Shown one piece after another: positions 20,985 to 31,709 of a stretch of DNA of 64,000 bases. The stretch is from positions 14,998,501 through 15,062,500 of the forward strand of contig CM049410.1 of NCBI GenBank assembly GCA_026929865.2, read 5' to 3'. A program made the position numbers and the translations under genes. The notes below the pieces were generated by a model, which had not been told where the DNA came from, ran no database searches, and saw nothing but the letters and a program-made list of their open reading frames with translations. This DNA is from Hyperoplus lanceolatus (Eukaryota > Chordata > Actinopteri > Uranoscopiformes > Ammodytidae). The stretch's first letter is position 1. Each line of letters opens with the position of its first letter.

Positions 20985-22199
20985 TCTGTGGGCACCAAAG
21001 ATACCTCCATCATATTTAGTGGCCATCTATGGTTGTACACACATTAAACTAAAAACCAAACATATCAACCTCATTGTTGCAAGACAGAATTCAAAGCGGA
21101 CCACAAAAGTCAGATTCCTCCCATGAGGATCATGAACCTCTGTACAGACCTGCACCTTGGTGCCATGTGATCCTTACAGTTTCGCTGCTATTGGTTTAAA
21201 ATTGGTGATTTTTTGGGTGCAGTAGATTAATTACATATGCCGTTGGGCAAAAGCGTCTTGGCTCTCTCGACAGTGTGCGAGGCTGGCTTGCAACTCTTTG
21301 CGACTCTTAACCATAGCCTAGGCCTACATCAGAACCGCCAATACAGCCATAAAACAGAGTTCACCCCAGGTGTAGTGTAGGCATTGTGTTCTTCTTGCGA
21401 TCAAGCCAAGGTTAAATTAAGCAGGAAGCTTTATAACATTTTGGTAGACGTTTGCTAACATTTGTTAGCAAACGTCTAGTGTTTTGTTCGGAATGCACGT
21501 GGCTACGTCTCCCCCATTGCTGGGGTAACAGTCTGGTTTCCCAGGGATTACATTTATTTTATTTTTATTTTTTTTAAAGAAAGAAGTGAATACAAGTTTA
21601 GATGAAGTGTTAGATTAGGAATAGATTAAAATAAATATTTAATATTTAATTTTTTTTTTTTTAAATGTCTCTCTTGCTGGGCCCCCTAGTGGCAAATGGG
21701 CCCTAGGCACGTGCCTAGAATGTCTAGATCTAGGTCTATGTATCAGCATAAGTTTAAACCACAAAACTTTAAATAAACATTTCTAACAGCAAAAGCAAAC
21801 AATGATTATGTGTTGTGCACAATTGTGTAAACGTCTGTTTCCCATACCGGTAACACTTAACAATAAGGGTATATAATTAATGGTTAGTCAATGCTTAATA
21901 AGCATTTACTACTGGTTAATAGAATTTGGTTACACAACCCTATACATCATCATCTTATATTAACATAAATCAGGTCAAGTACATGCTGTTGTGTGAACTC
22001 CAAGCTGCAGGAACTGGAGCTGACAGGAGGGTCTGATTAAAAAGGAAGTGTTCGCTAACCGTTGGAAAAAAACACTTAATATTACATAACAAAGACCACA
22101 GGAGATGAATATCTCAGGGGACATGGTTAATAAATAGTACAGTGGGAATTGCTTGATCAATGAAACTCGTTTGCTTTTCTGGCTTTGAACAACACTTTT
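20985..22199. other. Spacer before the J(mu) cluster
   Basis: No gene. Contains a perfect hairpin at 21445-21478 and, at about 21675-21740, a GGGCCCC-rich remnant resembling the end of a hAT-type repeat. Confidence 0.5.
21445..21478. repeat. Perfect 16-bp stem hairpin
   Basis: TAGACGTTTGCTAACA (21445-21460), a 2-nt loop TT, then the exact reverse complement (21463-21478). Confidence 0.9.
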
Positions 22200-22289
22200 A
22201 GTATTTGTATTAGAAGCCAACTGTACTATTTCACTGTGACGGTTACTTTGACTACTGGGGGAAAGGGACACAAGTCACAGTAACTTCTG
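22200..22289 (+). CDS. J(mu)1 segment with 23-spacer signal
   Basis: Signal: nonamer AGTATTTGT (22200-22208), 23-bp spacer, heptamer CACTGTG (22232-22238). Coding part 22239-22289 reads GYFDYWGKGTQVTVTS and ends in phase 1 at GTAAGT. The WGKG motif replaces the usual WGQG in this whole cluster. Confidence 0.94.
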
Positions 22290-22452
22290 GTAAGTAATAA
22301 TCTAATACATTCTGACTAAAGGCAATAAATATTGTGCATGTTTATTAATAGGTTCATGTTGATATATAATGCAGTTAAACTATGCAATAGGCAGCAAAAG
22401 CTAAAGTACAGGGTAATCAATTACTGATTATTAGTTGTTACAAGCTGGAAAG

Positions 22453-22542
22453 TATTTTTGCACAGTAGTGCTATTGAAACCTGTCACTGTGACTACTACT
22501 TTGACTACTGGGGAAAAGGAACAATGGTGACGGTCACATCAG
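22453..22542 (+). CDS. J(mu)2 segment with 23-spacer signal
   Basis: Signal: nonamer TATTTTTGC (22453-22461, weak), 23-bp spacer, heptamer CACTGTG (22485-22491). Coding part 22492-22542 reads YYFDYWGKGTMVTVTS; donor GTAAAA. Confidence 0.93.
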
Positions 22543-22641
22543 GTAAAATAGTCTCTTCCTTTCTTCATATTGATTATGTGATGATTCTATTGTTTAATAT
22601 AACATAGTCCACAGTGGCATCAACAGAATATTTAAGGTGAT

Positions 22642-22731
22642 GGTTTTTGTATGCTGGATGTGTTGAGATGTAATACTGTGACGGTGCTTTTGATTACTGG
22701 GGGAAAGGCACAATGGTTACAGTAACATCAG
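22642..22731 (+). CDS. J(mu)3 segment with 23-spacer signal
   Basis: Signal: perfect nonamer GGTTTTTGT (22642-22650), 23-bp spacer, heptamer TACTGTG (22674-22680; the base farthest from J deviates). Coding part 22681-22731 reads GAFDYWGKGTMVTVTS; donor GTAAGC. Confidence 0.94.
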
Positions 22732-22999
22732 GTAAGCCTATCTAATTTTACTTTCTCTAACATATACATCTAGATTAAAAACTGTTTTAGAAGAAAGAAA
22801 GAAATCCAAATGTTAAAACCGGCACTTCATTCATTTCTGTAATACTGTATGTTAAAATGTGTTCGATTCAGTAGACTGCATTTAAACTTCAATCATTTCA
22901 ACTAAAATCAGGTCTGGCTCATTTTCAAAAGTAAATGTAAATAGATGTTCATACAAAAACCTGGAAAACAAAAATGGAAAGTGTAGAAATCTGGGAAAA

Positions 23000-23089
23000 G
23001 GTTTTTGTATGAAGCGGTTAATAATTTGTGTGACTGTGACTACGCTTTTGACTACTGGGGAAAAGGCACTATGGTTACCGTCACATCAG
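23000..23089 (+). CDS. J(mu)4 segment with 23-spacer signal
   Basis: Signal: perfect nonamer GGTTTTTGT (23000-23008), 23-bp spacer, heptamer GACTGTG (23032-23038). Coding part 23039-23089 reads YAFDYWGKGTMVTVTS; donor GTATGT. Confidence 0.94.
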
Positions 23090-23346
23090 GTATGTAATTA
23101 AAAAAAGTTCTGAGATGAAAAATAAATTCCTAAACACATAACTAAAATGTAAATTGTAAATACCATGTAGTCACAACTGTTGGCTCGTGATAAGACAGAT
23201 AATGGTATCTTAAAATAGTGAATTGATGTTTAAGACTCCTGGCTGTTTAGTTTAGTAAGTCTAGCATGGATGCTTTTTACTTTGATTTGAACACTTGTGA
23301 AAAACCAAACTTTTTGAAAAGTAATGGCATATATATTACGGTAAAG

Positions 23347-23439
23347 GGTTTTTGTAAGAAGTGTCAATTAACTCTCTTAACTGTGACAACTGGGCTTTCG
23401 ACTACTGGGGAAAAGGCACAATGGTAACAGTGTCATCGG
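23347..23439 (+). CDS. J(mu)5 segment with 23-spacer signal
   Basis: Signal: perfect nonamer GGTTTTTGT (23347-23355), 23-bp spacer, heptamer AACTGTG (23379-23385). Coding part 23386-23439 reads NWAFDYWGKGTMVTVSS; donor GTAAGA. One codon longer than J(mu)1-4. Confidence 0.94.
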
Positions 23440-23714
23440 GTAAGATTTGAAACATTTAAAATGTACAAAAGGGTATCTTTGACACTGTTAAATGTCCTTT
23501 TTACGTTTAACCGAATCTTCTCAAAAAATCATGTCTCACTTCATAAGTAAATGTTTTCATTGTGTACACTAAATAGTCAAAGAGTAATTGAATCACTATA
23601 CACTGGTAGCTATTTATGGCTGGTCTATTTGAGTTTATTTAAGTGGATTGTAAAACATAGTTGGATTAGATGAATGTCAAAGTAGACATTTAGTGCTCGC
23701 CATAAATAGACGCA

Positions 23715-23808
23715 GCGTTTTAATACTACCAGGTGAGTAGATTAGGCACAGTGTACTATGCTGCTTTTGACTATTGGGGAAAAGGCACAACAGTAACTGT
23801 TTCATCAG
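23715..23808 (+). CDS. J(mu)6 segment with weak nonamer
   Basis: Signal: heptamer CACAGTG (23747-23753), 23-bp spacer, but the nonamer place (23715-23723) reads GCGTTTTAA, a weak match. Coding part 23754-23808 reads YYAAFDYWGKGTTVTVSS; donor GTAAGA. The last J, only 385 bp from Cmu1. Confidence 0.9.
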
Positions 23809-24193
23809 GTAAGAATTATTTTTAACCACATACATAATTGCTGAATTTGATCAGAAGTACTTTTTGTAAGAATACAATTGCAGTCAGCTTAATTAATGAA
23901 CATTGAATGTAGACCATTGTGCCTTCAATTTTAAAAATGACTCAAGATTATTGTCAATGTTTTGCCTTGTTTATCAATTTATATATAACTCCTACAAACA
24001 GTATTAAGGAACTTAAAAAGGGTTACAAAGGTTGTGTATGGTGGGCACTTGAAGTTTACATGCCACAATATTGATCGATTCAACTGACTTCTCTGTTTTA
24101 ACTCATGCTTAGAGGAAATTGTCTTTTTTGTTGAAATAAATGTTATCTAATTTAAACAACATTAACAATGACAGTTCCTTTTCCTTTTCCCAG

Positions 24194-24484
24194 CCGCCTC
24201 AACTGGACCAACTGTGTTTCCTCTGGTGCAATGTGGTTCTGGAAACACAGTCACTCTTGGCTGCCTTGCCACTGGCTTCACTCCCTCTTCACTGACCTAC
24301 ACATGGACCAAAGATGGGTCTGCCTTGACAGACTTCATTCAGTACTCTCCGGTACAGAAGAACAACGTCTATACAGGAATCAGTCAAATCCGAGTGAGCA
24401 GACAGGACTGGGACGCAAGGCCGACTTACCGATGTGGCGTGACACATGCTGCGGGAAATGCACAGGCTGAATTCATTGCAAAAC
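24194..24484 (+). CDS. ighm: IgM heavy chain constant domain 1 (Cmu1)
   Basis: First mu exon, 291 nt, phase 1/1 (acceptor TTTCCCAG, donor GTAAGA). Joined to J it reads AASTGPTVFPLVQCGSG. Fold residues: TLGCLATGF, YTWTKDG, YRCGVTHA; VQC is the likely light-chain Cys. Identified as mu by its position after the D-J(mu) cluster and by the following four-domain gene plus downstream delta. In teleosts this exon is also spliced to delta1 to make chimeric IgD; the phases here allow that. Confidence 0.95.
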
Positions 24485-25727
24485 GTAAGACTTATGTTGA
24501 TATATAAATGCCTTTTTTATTAGTTGATTTTTAACTATAGCAGATTTTTGCAAAGTGAAGATGTCAACCTGATATACAATTGTTTAACTATTTGAAGCGT
24601 TTGAATTTGATTTATAACAACACAAAATGTAAAAGCAGTAAATATAACTTATAATTAATGTCATGCATCATTGACTTACCCTTAGTCAAAGAAAGTGTTA
24701 CTACTTGTAGTAAGCTTACTTACAGTATGATAAGGATAATAATTATGATAATGTAACGTTCGATTGCAACATTCACAAATTATAATTTGGTGACTTTATG
24801 TCAAGCAAGTAATTCATGTTAAAAAACTTTTTGTTTTACACTAATAATTTAGCAATAACTCTATTTATACAGCAAAATTCAAGCAATAAATTGAGCTCAA
24901 AGTGTTCTTCTTTAAAATGTTGAGGCAGCCTTCACCATGTCCTCGCAAATGTATCCCAATCTGCTGATCTTGATATTGTAAACTTAACATAAGAGAGCAA
25001 TAATTGATTTAATCTATTTTATAATATACTCCGACCTTATATTCTAAATAGAACAAACATAGAAGGCAGTATTATGCTAAAAAATGACCGTTACCAAGTA
25101 AAATAAAGTGAAATATCCTTTAATATTTATATTTTATTATTTGTAGGATGAGTAAACCAATTCTTAGGCAAACCAAGCATGTGTGGTGGTATTAAATGGC
25201 TGAAGCTTACTTGCGTATATTCAGCTGCTGACACAGTCTATTTTATTTGTTACTAATCTACTGTATGTCTTCTGCACCTGTCTAAGAACGATTTTTGCTA
25301 TGTGTTCTGCTTTTTTCCATCTATCTCCATAATTCTAGTTATGCAGATAGATGGAAACTGTATGTTGATAATTCCAATCTGCGTTTGCTTGCCCAAGCGG
25401 TCAATGTATATGCAGAAGCAAGTATTAAGGCTGTTCAAATATGTAATATTTTACGATGACAATCTTATTTTCCTTGTGACCCTTTCTGCACACTCTATTA
25501 ACAAGCTACAGTGTAAATTTAGAGAGAATAATGCAATGTTCATATGTGTGTGCAAGTTGCATAACGTAAATTAATTCAGAAAAAACATTAACTCAGTCAC
25601 ACTGTCAAACGTAAATAAATCCGAATTACATGAACATTTTAGCACATTGACCACCTCTGCTTCTGCATATATATATATTGTTCCCTGCTTTTGCATACAT
25701 ATATTTGTGTATATGTTTGTGTTTCAG
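24485..25727. other. Cmu1-Cmu2 intron
   Basis: About 1.24 kb, AT-rich, no genes seen. Confidence 0.6.
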
Positions 25728-26063
25728 AGGTGAGATATCAGTTGCCAACTGTTAGAGTGTTTGCCTCCTCTGACGAGGGAACCGAGAACCATTCCTTCTC
25801 CTGCTTTGCCAAACATTTTGCGCCAAACAAGTATGAGATCAAATGGCTGAAAGATGGAGCAGAAGTCCCCCAAAAATACGAAGTAGGAACTCCTTCTAAG
25901 GAAGAACAGGACGAGAATGGAACTGTATACAGTGCAGCAAGTTTTCTCACAGTACCGTCCGGGGAGTTGAATGAGAGCAATAAGGTCACGTGTGTGTTTA
26001 AAGGAAAAGATGAAAACGGTCCAACAAACATCAATTCAACTTATCATGAACAGTGTCAAGATA
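25728..26063 (+). CDS. ighm: IgM constant domain 2 (Cmu2)
   Basis: 336 nt, phase 1/1 (acceptor GTGTTTCAG, donor GTGAGT). Reads QVRYQLPTVRVFASS. Fold residues: FSCFAKHF, IKWLKDG, VTCVFKGKD. Three N-glycosylation sites (NGT, NES, NST) and a C-terminal Cys (HEQCQD) that may make an inter-heavy-chain bond (inference). Confidence 0.95.
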
Positions 26064-26169
26064 GTGAGTACACTTTTTCTTCTTTAAAAATGATATCTTT
26101 ATTTGAATTTCAATTGTCACGGTTTTACAGCACTATCTGTTCATATTTGTTCATTGATTGCTCACGCAG

Positions 26170-26490
26170 CTAAAGGAGAATATTCTAATGCAGCAGTGGA
26201 GGTTAAGATCACTGGCCCCAACATGAAGGACATGTATTTAAATAAAAAAGGTAAGCTAGAATGCCAAGTCAACGTGAACAGAGCTTCTGTTGAAAAGATA
26301 AGTTGGGAGAACGGGGCTGGAAATGAAATGGCTGGTGCCGTCAAGTACCCTGTTCGAGGAGAGACAGGCCCAATAAACCTTTCACTTGAAATCACGTATG
26401 ATGAATGGAGCCAGGGGAAAGTGCGCAAATGCATTGTTGTGCATTCAGAATTATTGGATCTCGTGACGAGAACCTATCAAAGGCCAATTG
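26170..26490 (+). CDS. ighm: IgM constant domain 3 (Cmu3)
   Basis: 321 nt, phase 1/1 (acceptor CTCACGCAG, donor GTAAGA). Reads TKGEYSNAAVEVKITGP. Fold residues: LECQVNVN, ISWENGAG, RKCIVVHS; an N-glycosylation site NLS. In teleost fish the membrane IgM transcript splices from this exon to TM1; the phase fits (G + AC gives Asp at the start of TM1). Confidence 0.95.
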
Positions 26491-26647
26491 GTAAGAAAAC
26501 CATTAAGTATTTGTGCACTAAAACCCTGTGTTTAAATTACTCTTGGCATGCCATAGAAACACATTGTGTTATTTGTAGCAAAACATTTCAGTCCTACACA
26601 GACTTGTTTTTGTGGCAGGGGGCTTAATTGTTCTGTCATGCTTGCAG

Positions 26648-27042
26648 GAAAACCGACTCTGCAACCGTCAGTGTTCATGATGCCTCCAGTAGAGAACACT
26701 AGAAAAAAATCAGTGACCCTCACTTGCTTGGTGAAAGACTTCTCCCCTCAGGAGGTTTATGTGTCTTGGCTTGTCGATGATGAGGAAGCAGACGCACAAT
26801 ACAAGTTCCACACGACAAACTCTGTAGAAAACAATGGCTCCTATTCTGCCTATGGCCTGTTATCGCTCAGCCTTGAGCAGTGGAAAAGGGAAGACGTAGT
26901 GTATAGCTGTGTAGTTTACCACGAGTCTGTGGCTAACACAACTAGAGCTATCGTCAGGTCCACTGGCAACAATACAGTTGAAAAAAACAACATGGTCATC
27001 CTCAACATGAACGTGCCTGATTCTGGGTGCAAGGCCCAGTAG
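26648..27042 (+). CDS. ighm: IgM constant domain 4 with secreted tail (Cmu4)
   Basis: Acceptor ATGCTTGCAG. Reads GKPTLQPSVFMMPPVEN; fold residues LTCLVKDFSP, VSWLVDD, YSCVVYHE. The secreted tail RSTGNNTVEKNNMVILNMNV then PDSGCKAQ ends at TAG 27040-27042. It carries the polymerisation Cys and the conserved N-glycosylation site. The place of the tetrapod tail splice donor (GGTAAA after STG) reads GGCAAC, so no membrane splice can start there. Confidence 0.95.
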
Positions 27043-27143
27043 ATGTGATGTTGTGTCTCTGTGTCTTCTGCTGTTTGTTGTTTGATGTGTGTTGCTTTTG
27101 ATATGACATTGTGTTTGTCTTTTTAACGCAGTTTTAAAATCAA

Positions 27144-27149
27144 AATAAA
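27144..27149 (+). terminator. ighm: Polyadenylation signal, secreted IgM
   Basis: AATAAA about 100 bp after the secreted stop codon. Confidence 0.8.
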
Positions 27150-27921
27150 AAAGAAGCTCTTTGCAACTCTGTTGGTCTTTGTCGCATACAGTTCATGTCT
27201 TTATTCAACCAATATTTAGAGCTACATTTTTATCATAAGTGTGTTATCCGAATGCAGCACTCATCTTTTGTAGATTTCAGCTTGTTTGAGTTTTAGACCA
27301 TTGACAATAACAACATTTCAAACGTTCAACATCACTAGAATAACACCATAAAAACCCCACTTACTTTAATCAAAATTGAATTAAATACATGTTTGCTCAT
27401 AGTTTTTATTTTTTATTGTAAGTTAACACTATTTGTTCAACTTGTCTGTGTGTGCGTATGTTTCCTCTACTGGGCTTTGCACCTCCAACAAAGATAATTG
27501 TTTTAGGTCCAACTCAAGCTCCGTGGTCCTTCGGTCAAATAATTAATTTACTGATTCACAAGCCAAGACAAGCATTCCCCATCAATAACTGGGTCTTTCA
27601 AAAGCAATTTGGGATCATTGTAGGGCAGCCTCCATCAACACAATCAAAATTTAAGGAGGATAGATGCAAAACTATCAGCGCCTGGTACACTCATTACAGT
27701 GGAATAAGTAACAAGACTTGCTCATACATAGCTTTGGATGACTGATTGATATTCTGACCAGATGAACTCTGACCTGTACGGTTAGAAAACACATCTCCCC
27801 ATTATAAGAATGTAATTAAATCAGGTCTTTTAATAGAATTTAGTCACGGTTGTTTTGAACAATGGTCTGGTTGTGGATAGTACCGAGTATTAATTTAATA
27901 ATTACTGTACACCACATACAG

Positions 27922-28043
27922 ACATCTACCAATGGAACGGTGTCATGGAGGCAGAAGAAGACAACATGGGAAACACAGCCCTCACCTTCATCCTTCTCTT
28001 CCTCATCACTCTGCTGTTCACCATTGGAACCACTGCTTTCAAG
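27922..28043 (+). CDS. ighm: IgM membrane exon 1 (transmembrane)
   Basis: Acceptor CACATACAG. Joined in phase 1 to Cmu3 it reads DIYQWNGVMEAEEDNMGNTA, an acidic linker, then a hydrophobic span LTFILLFLITLLFTIGTTAF and K. Ends in phase 0 at GTAATA. Confidence 0.93.
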
Positions 28044-29046
28044 GTAATACAGAGTTGGAATTGTTAGTGTTTAGAGTTATAGCACAGATTTAGATTTGAC
28101 TTGACTTAACCAGACAACTGATGAATAGTTTTAGGTATTCAAAAATCACAGATGGGTTGGCAGGAAACTCATCCTATAGTGTCAGAAGTGGAATTACATA
28201 GGTTCAAACAGGGGTATTGCTGCAATAGAAAAAATGTCAGCATCACATGATGAAAATCATCTTAATGAAATTCCATCATAAATACCTCCGTATATGTCAT
28301 AATGCATTGGGCATACTTGACTACATATTGTTATTGTAAGTCTCTTCTAACACAAAAACAGCAACATGTGTATAATTAAATGCTTTGAAACTTATAATAA
28401 AATATCACCTTTTTAAAATATAATGAACATTACAAACAGTACTAGAAGGTGTTTAATCGACTTTTTGGTAACCTGTGGTATATTGAGTTATGTTTTATCA
28501 AAAATGTAATGTGTTTAGCCCAATAATTAGACTATAATTAAGTATATGGATACATATAAATATATTATATTTTGTAGATGTTGCTGTTAATGACCAATAA
28601 TATCCAAAAATATTTTTCGCTTAAGCTAAATTAAATGATTAACCAAGCACAGCAAATTATAAGAGCAAGTTGTAACATTTAGTTTTGGACATATGTTCAT
28701 ACTTTTATGTACAATTCATCCAGAAAATACGTGTATAGTACACACTTGACAATAAGGTCATTGATCTCTTTTGAAAGATCTCAGCACACCGTTTCAGTAA
28801 TAAATATTTCACATAAACTGTGTAGGACATCTTTAAAAAAAAGGGTCAGGCCAGCATGTAAGGATTGAGTTGCGCGTTATATATTTTTTGATGCAACAAT
28901 GTTGTCACTGTAATGAGCTTACATTGGCCCTTTAATACATGCAACATAACCACAAATGTAAGCAATGACAAACAGCTAAAATGAATAATACTAATTTGAT
29001 TCATTTACTAATTCTTGTTATTTAATTTACCTTTCTGTCTTTTCAG
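28044..29046. other. IgM TM1-TM2 intron
   Basis: About 1 kb, AT-rich, no gene. Together with the sequence up to delta1 this is where the teleost E-mu-3' enhancer would be expected. Confidence 0.5.
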
Positions 29047-29055
29047 GTTAAATGA
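29047..29055 (+). CDS. ighm: IgM membrane exon 2 (cytoplasmic tail)
   Basis: After CTGTCTTTTCAG, GTTAAATGA encodes Val-Lys-stop, completing the classic KVK cytoplasmic tail of membrane IgM. Confidence 0.85.
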   Translation, partial: VK

Positions 29056-29184
29056 AACAAGGTGACATTTCTGTACAAAAAGTATTTTTTTTCCAGCTTT
29101 TTTTCTTATAAACTCATAGCATCATGTAAGTAATCACAATTGTACTTTTTACATTTTGATTACAAGAGTTTGGCTGTTTGGAAA

Positions 29185-29190
29185 AATAAA
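29185..29190 (+). terminator. ighm: Polyadenylation signal, membrane IgM
   Basis: AATAAA 130 bp after the TM2 stop; a second CAATAAAAG lies at about 29270. Confidence 0.65.
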
Positions 29191-29378
29191 TGTTTAAATG
29201 AAAATAACGATTGATGTTGCTCCTCCAACTTAGTATTTGTAAATTGTGTATACTGTCTGTAGTTTTACCAATAAAAGTTTAATACATCATATGCATAACA
29301 GTAGTTTTTCTATTTAATATACTACATTTATTTTATTTTGTCATTCATCATGTTTTCTTCTGTTCATCACCTCCCTAG

Positions 29379-29758
29379 CAGCTGGAATCAGCAGCCCATG
29401 TTCAACCCATTATGTAAATGTCGGTTAATTCTGGAGTCTATTATTAACAGAATCGAGAAATATCACCTTTTAGCAAAGTCATAAAACGCCATCTGATCAA
29501 TTTGAATCTATGTGATAACATATGTAAACTGATATGAGATATTTAAATGTGCACTATGTTTCTCTTACCGGCATAACCACACCTCACACCTGGTGTCCGT
29601 AATGCACCGTTGCTCTTTGCATTGTTTCACTTCTCTAATTTGGTACTTTTTTGGGGCCTGGGTGTTACTCAATGCTTCCGCTTGCTGCAAGCTATGATCA
29701 CTCTGCCCTTTCACGCTGCAACATCTGTGCAACAGACTTCCAGCACTGTCTCCACCTG
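29379..29758. promoter_or_regulatory. Candidate 3' mu enhancer (E-box/octamer cluster)
   Basis: Between the mu poly(A) signal and delta1: E-boxes CAGCTG (29379-29384), CACCTG (29587-29592) and CACCTG (29753-29758), with an octamer variant ATGTAAAT (29412-29419). In channel catfish the main heavy-chain enhancer (E-mu-3') lies between mu and delta and works through octamers and E-box motifs. Position and motifs agree, but such short motifs occur by chance. Confidence 0.35.
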
Positions 29759-29949
29759 ACTTTAAGGCACCACACACTGCAAAAGTGCAACTCTGCCATC
29801 TAGCCTAAATACAAAGATATTACACAGTTGGTAACTTGAACAGAATCTGAAGGTATGTATAACTGAAGGGATGAAATCCGCTCATACTTTTAAAATGTTC
29901 TCCATCGTTTAAATTGAAGGATGACAACATAACCTCTTCTCTATCTCAG

Positions 29950-30267
29950 GCCCGCGTGTTGTCTCTCCAAACATCACATTATACCCTGTCTGGGAGGGTG
30001 AATTAGGGGCCTCTCCACTCAGACTCATCTGCACCCTAAGTGGCTTCTTTCCAGAGAAACTGAGCGTGACGTGGCAAAAGGATGACCAACGTCTAACCAC
30101 AAGGCAAATCCCTAGGATGCTTCAGAGTATGGATAAAGAGGAGAAAACCTTCACTCTAAGCACTGCGATTGAGCCAAATATGGAAGAGTGGGCAGAGGGT
30201 TCAAGTTTCACATGCAACTCCATTCACAAGGATGTTGTATTTAAAAAAACAATAAATATTTGTGAAG
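29950..30267 (+). CDS. ighd: IgD heavy chain constant domain 1 (delta1)
   Basis: 318 nt, phase 1/1 (acceptor CTATCTCAG, donor GTAATT). Joined to Cmu1 it reads RPRVVSPNITLYPVWEGE. Fold residues: LICTLSGFFP, VTWQKDD, FTCNSIHKD. The C-terminal Cys (NICEG) is typical of teleost delta1. Confidence 0.93.
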
Positions 30268-30415
30268 GTAATTATATATGGTTACTGTCTCGCCATACAA
30301 CCAAAGCAAATTCTGATGAAACATGAATGTTTTAAGATAAAAGAAAATGCAGGTTGTTATGAAATGAGGATTTTAATTAATTTAACATGTATGGGCAAAC
30401 ACATTTTACTTGCAG

Positions 30416-30709
30416 TTCATGGACGCAACCCTCCATCCATTCATGTTGAGATTCCCAGCTTCAACACAGTAATGATGGCAAAGTCTGAGGTGATGGCAAC
30501 ATGCTCAGTCTACACTGGGTTGAATGCTAATGTTACCTGGTCGATGGATGGAAGCCCTTCAAGTAACCAAGTGAACCAGATCAAAAACACAACCCATTTA
30601 ATAAGCACGTTGAAAATGTCTCCGATGAGATGGAAACAACTTAAGCTTCTAAAATGTCAGGCTGAACATAACTGCTTCTCTGCCACTGAGCAGACTGTGC
30701 ATTTCCCAG
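30416..30709 (+). CDS. ighd: IgD delta2, copy A
   Basis: 294 nt, phase 1/1 (acceptor TTACTTGCAG, donor GTAGGA). Reads VHGRNPPSIHVEIPSFNTV. Fold residues: ATCSVYTG, VTWSMDG, LKCQAEHNC. N-glycosylation sites NVT and NTT. Clearly diverged from copies B and C (about 25 amino-acid differences over the domain), unlike its neighbours delta3-A and delta4-A. Confidence 0.92.
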
Positions 30710-30806
30710 GTAGGAGGAACTCAAAGAAGTAACAAAGCAGGTGTGTTGGGAAAATGGAGCACTTGAAAGGAATAATTCTGCTTTGTTTACTTTCTTTTTC
30801 ATTCAG

Positions 30807-31118
30807 GGCCAGTGGTTTCACCTCCGATGGTGGAGATCAGGAGATCTCTCCCAGATTTGCTGAAGGGGGACAGTGCTGTGCTGGAGTGTGATGTCACACA
30901 ACTCTCCTCACGTGACCTCTACATCACATTTCAGGCGGGCAACAATGTCATCTCTGACAGAGAGTATTTCAATCTTCCAAAAACCCCAGGCCCCCATTCC
31001 ATCAGTAGACGCTTCTCTGTCCTTCCTCGTTACTGGAAGAAAGACACAAGTTTCACCTGTAAAGTGACTCAAGGCTTCTCCGGCAAATTCATGTCAAAAT
31101 CCACTGGCAATATTTTTG
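30807..31118 (+). CDS. ighd: IgD delta3, copy A
   Basis: 312 nt, phase 1/1 (acceptor TTCATTCAG, donor GTGAGA). Reads GPVVSPPMVEIRRSLPDL. Fold residues: LECDVTQLS, YITFQAGN (Phe where the core Trp usually is, in all three copies), FTCKVTQG. Differs from copies B/C at only a few residues, including SKSTG instead of the glycosylation site SNSTG. Confidence 0.92.
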
Positions 31119-31225
31119 GTGAGAGGAATAACTCCTTTCTCTTGATAATAGTTGACTGAATGTTTCACAGTTTGCAGATCTGTAATAGACTGACTCTTTG
31201 AATCCTTGATCCTTCTCTCATTTAG

Positions 31226-31513
31226 TGGACCCATCCGTCCAACTCCTTCTGGCCCCCAGTGAAGAATCAGGACCACAGAAACTTGTGTGTTCTGGATGGG
31301 GCTTCAACCCTCAAATAAAATGGTCTTCTGAGTCTGAGGAAATATCTCCATCATCAACAAATGACGTCAGCATGGGTGCAGATGGACGTGTGGCAGTGAC
31401 CAGTCGACTTCATATCCCTCAAACAGAGTGGAAAACAGGGAAGGTCTTCACTTGTGAAGTGTCTGACAGGACTCTGAGTACAAGTGTCAGGAAGGACATC
31501 AGCTTCTGCTCAG
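31226..31513 (+). CDS. ighd: IgD delta4, copy A
   Basis: 288 nt, phase 1/1 (acceptor CTCATTTAG, donor GTAAAA). Reads [18 protein letters not shown]. Fold residues: [23 protein letters not shown]. Nearly identical to delta4 B and C. Confidence 0.92.
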
Positions 31514-31709
31514 GTAAAATTAAGTTGATAATCACAACCTCAGCTATCTAATGAGAACACTGTGACCATCCAAAATGTTGTTTTGACTGACTTTAACTTA
31601 TTACACTAGATCTTGTCCTTATATACAAAAAGGGTATTACATAATGACATAATTACCTTGAGATTTAGTTTTGCTTCATGGCTCTTTTTCCTTGTATTTT
31701 CCACTTCAG

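Noticed and set aside
22945-22962. Extra D segment before J(mu)4
   Set aside because: An isolated ACAAAAACC has no heptamer at 12 bp and no 5' signal.
24168-24470. Alternative-frame protein over Cmu1
   Set aside because: Shadow of the Cmu1 exon, which has the proper Ig-fold residues and splice phases in the other frame.
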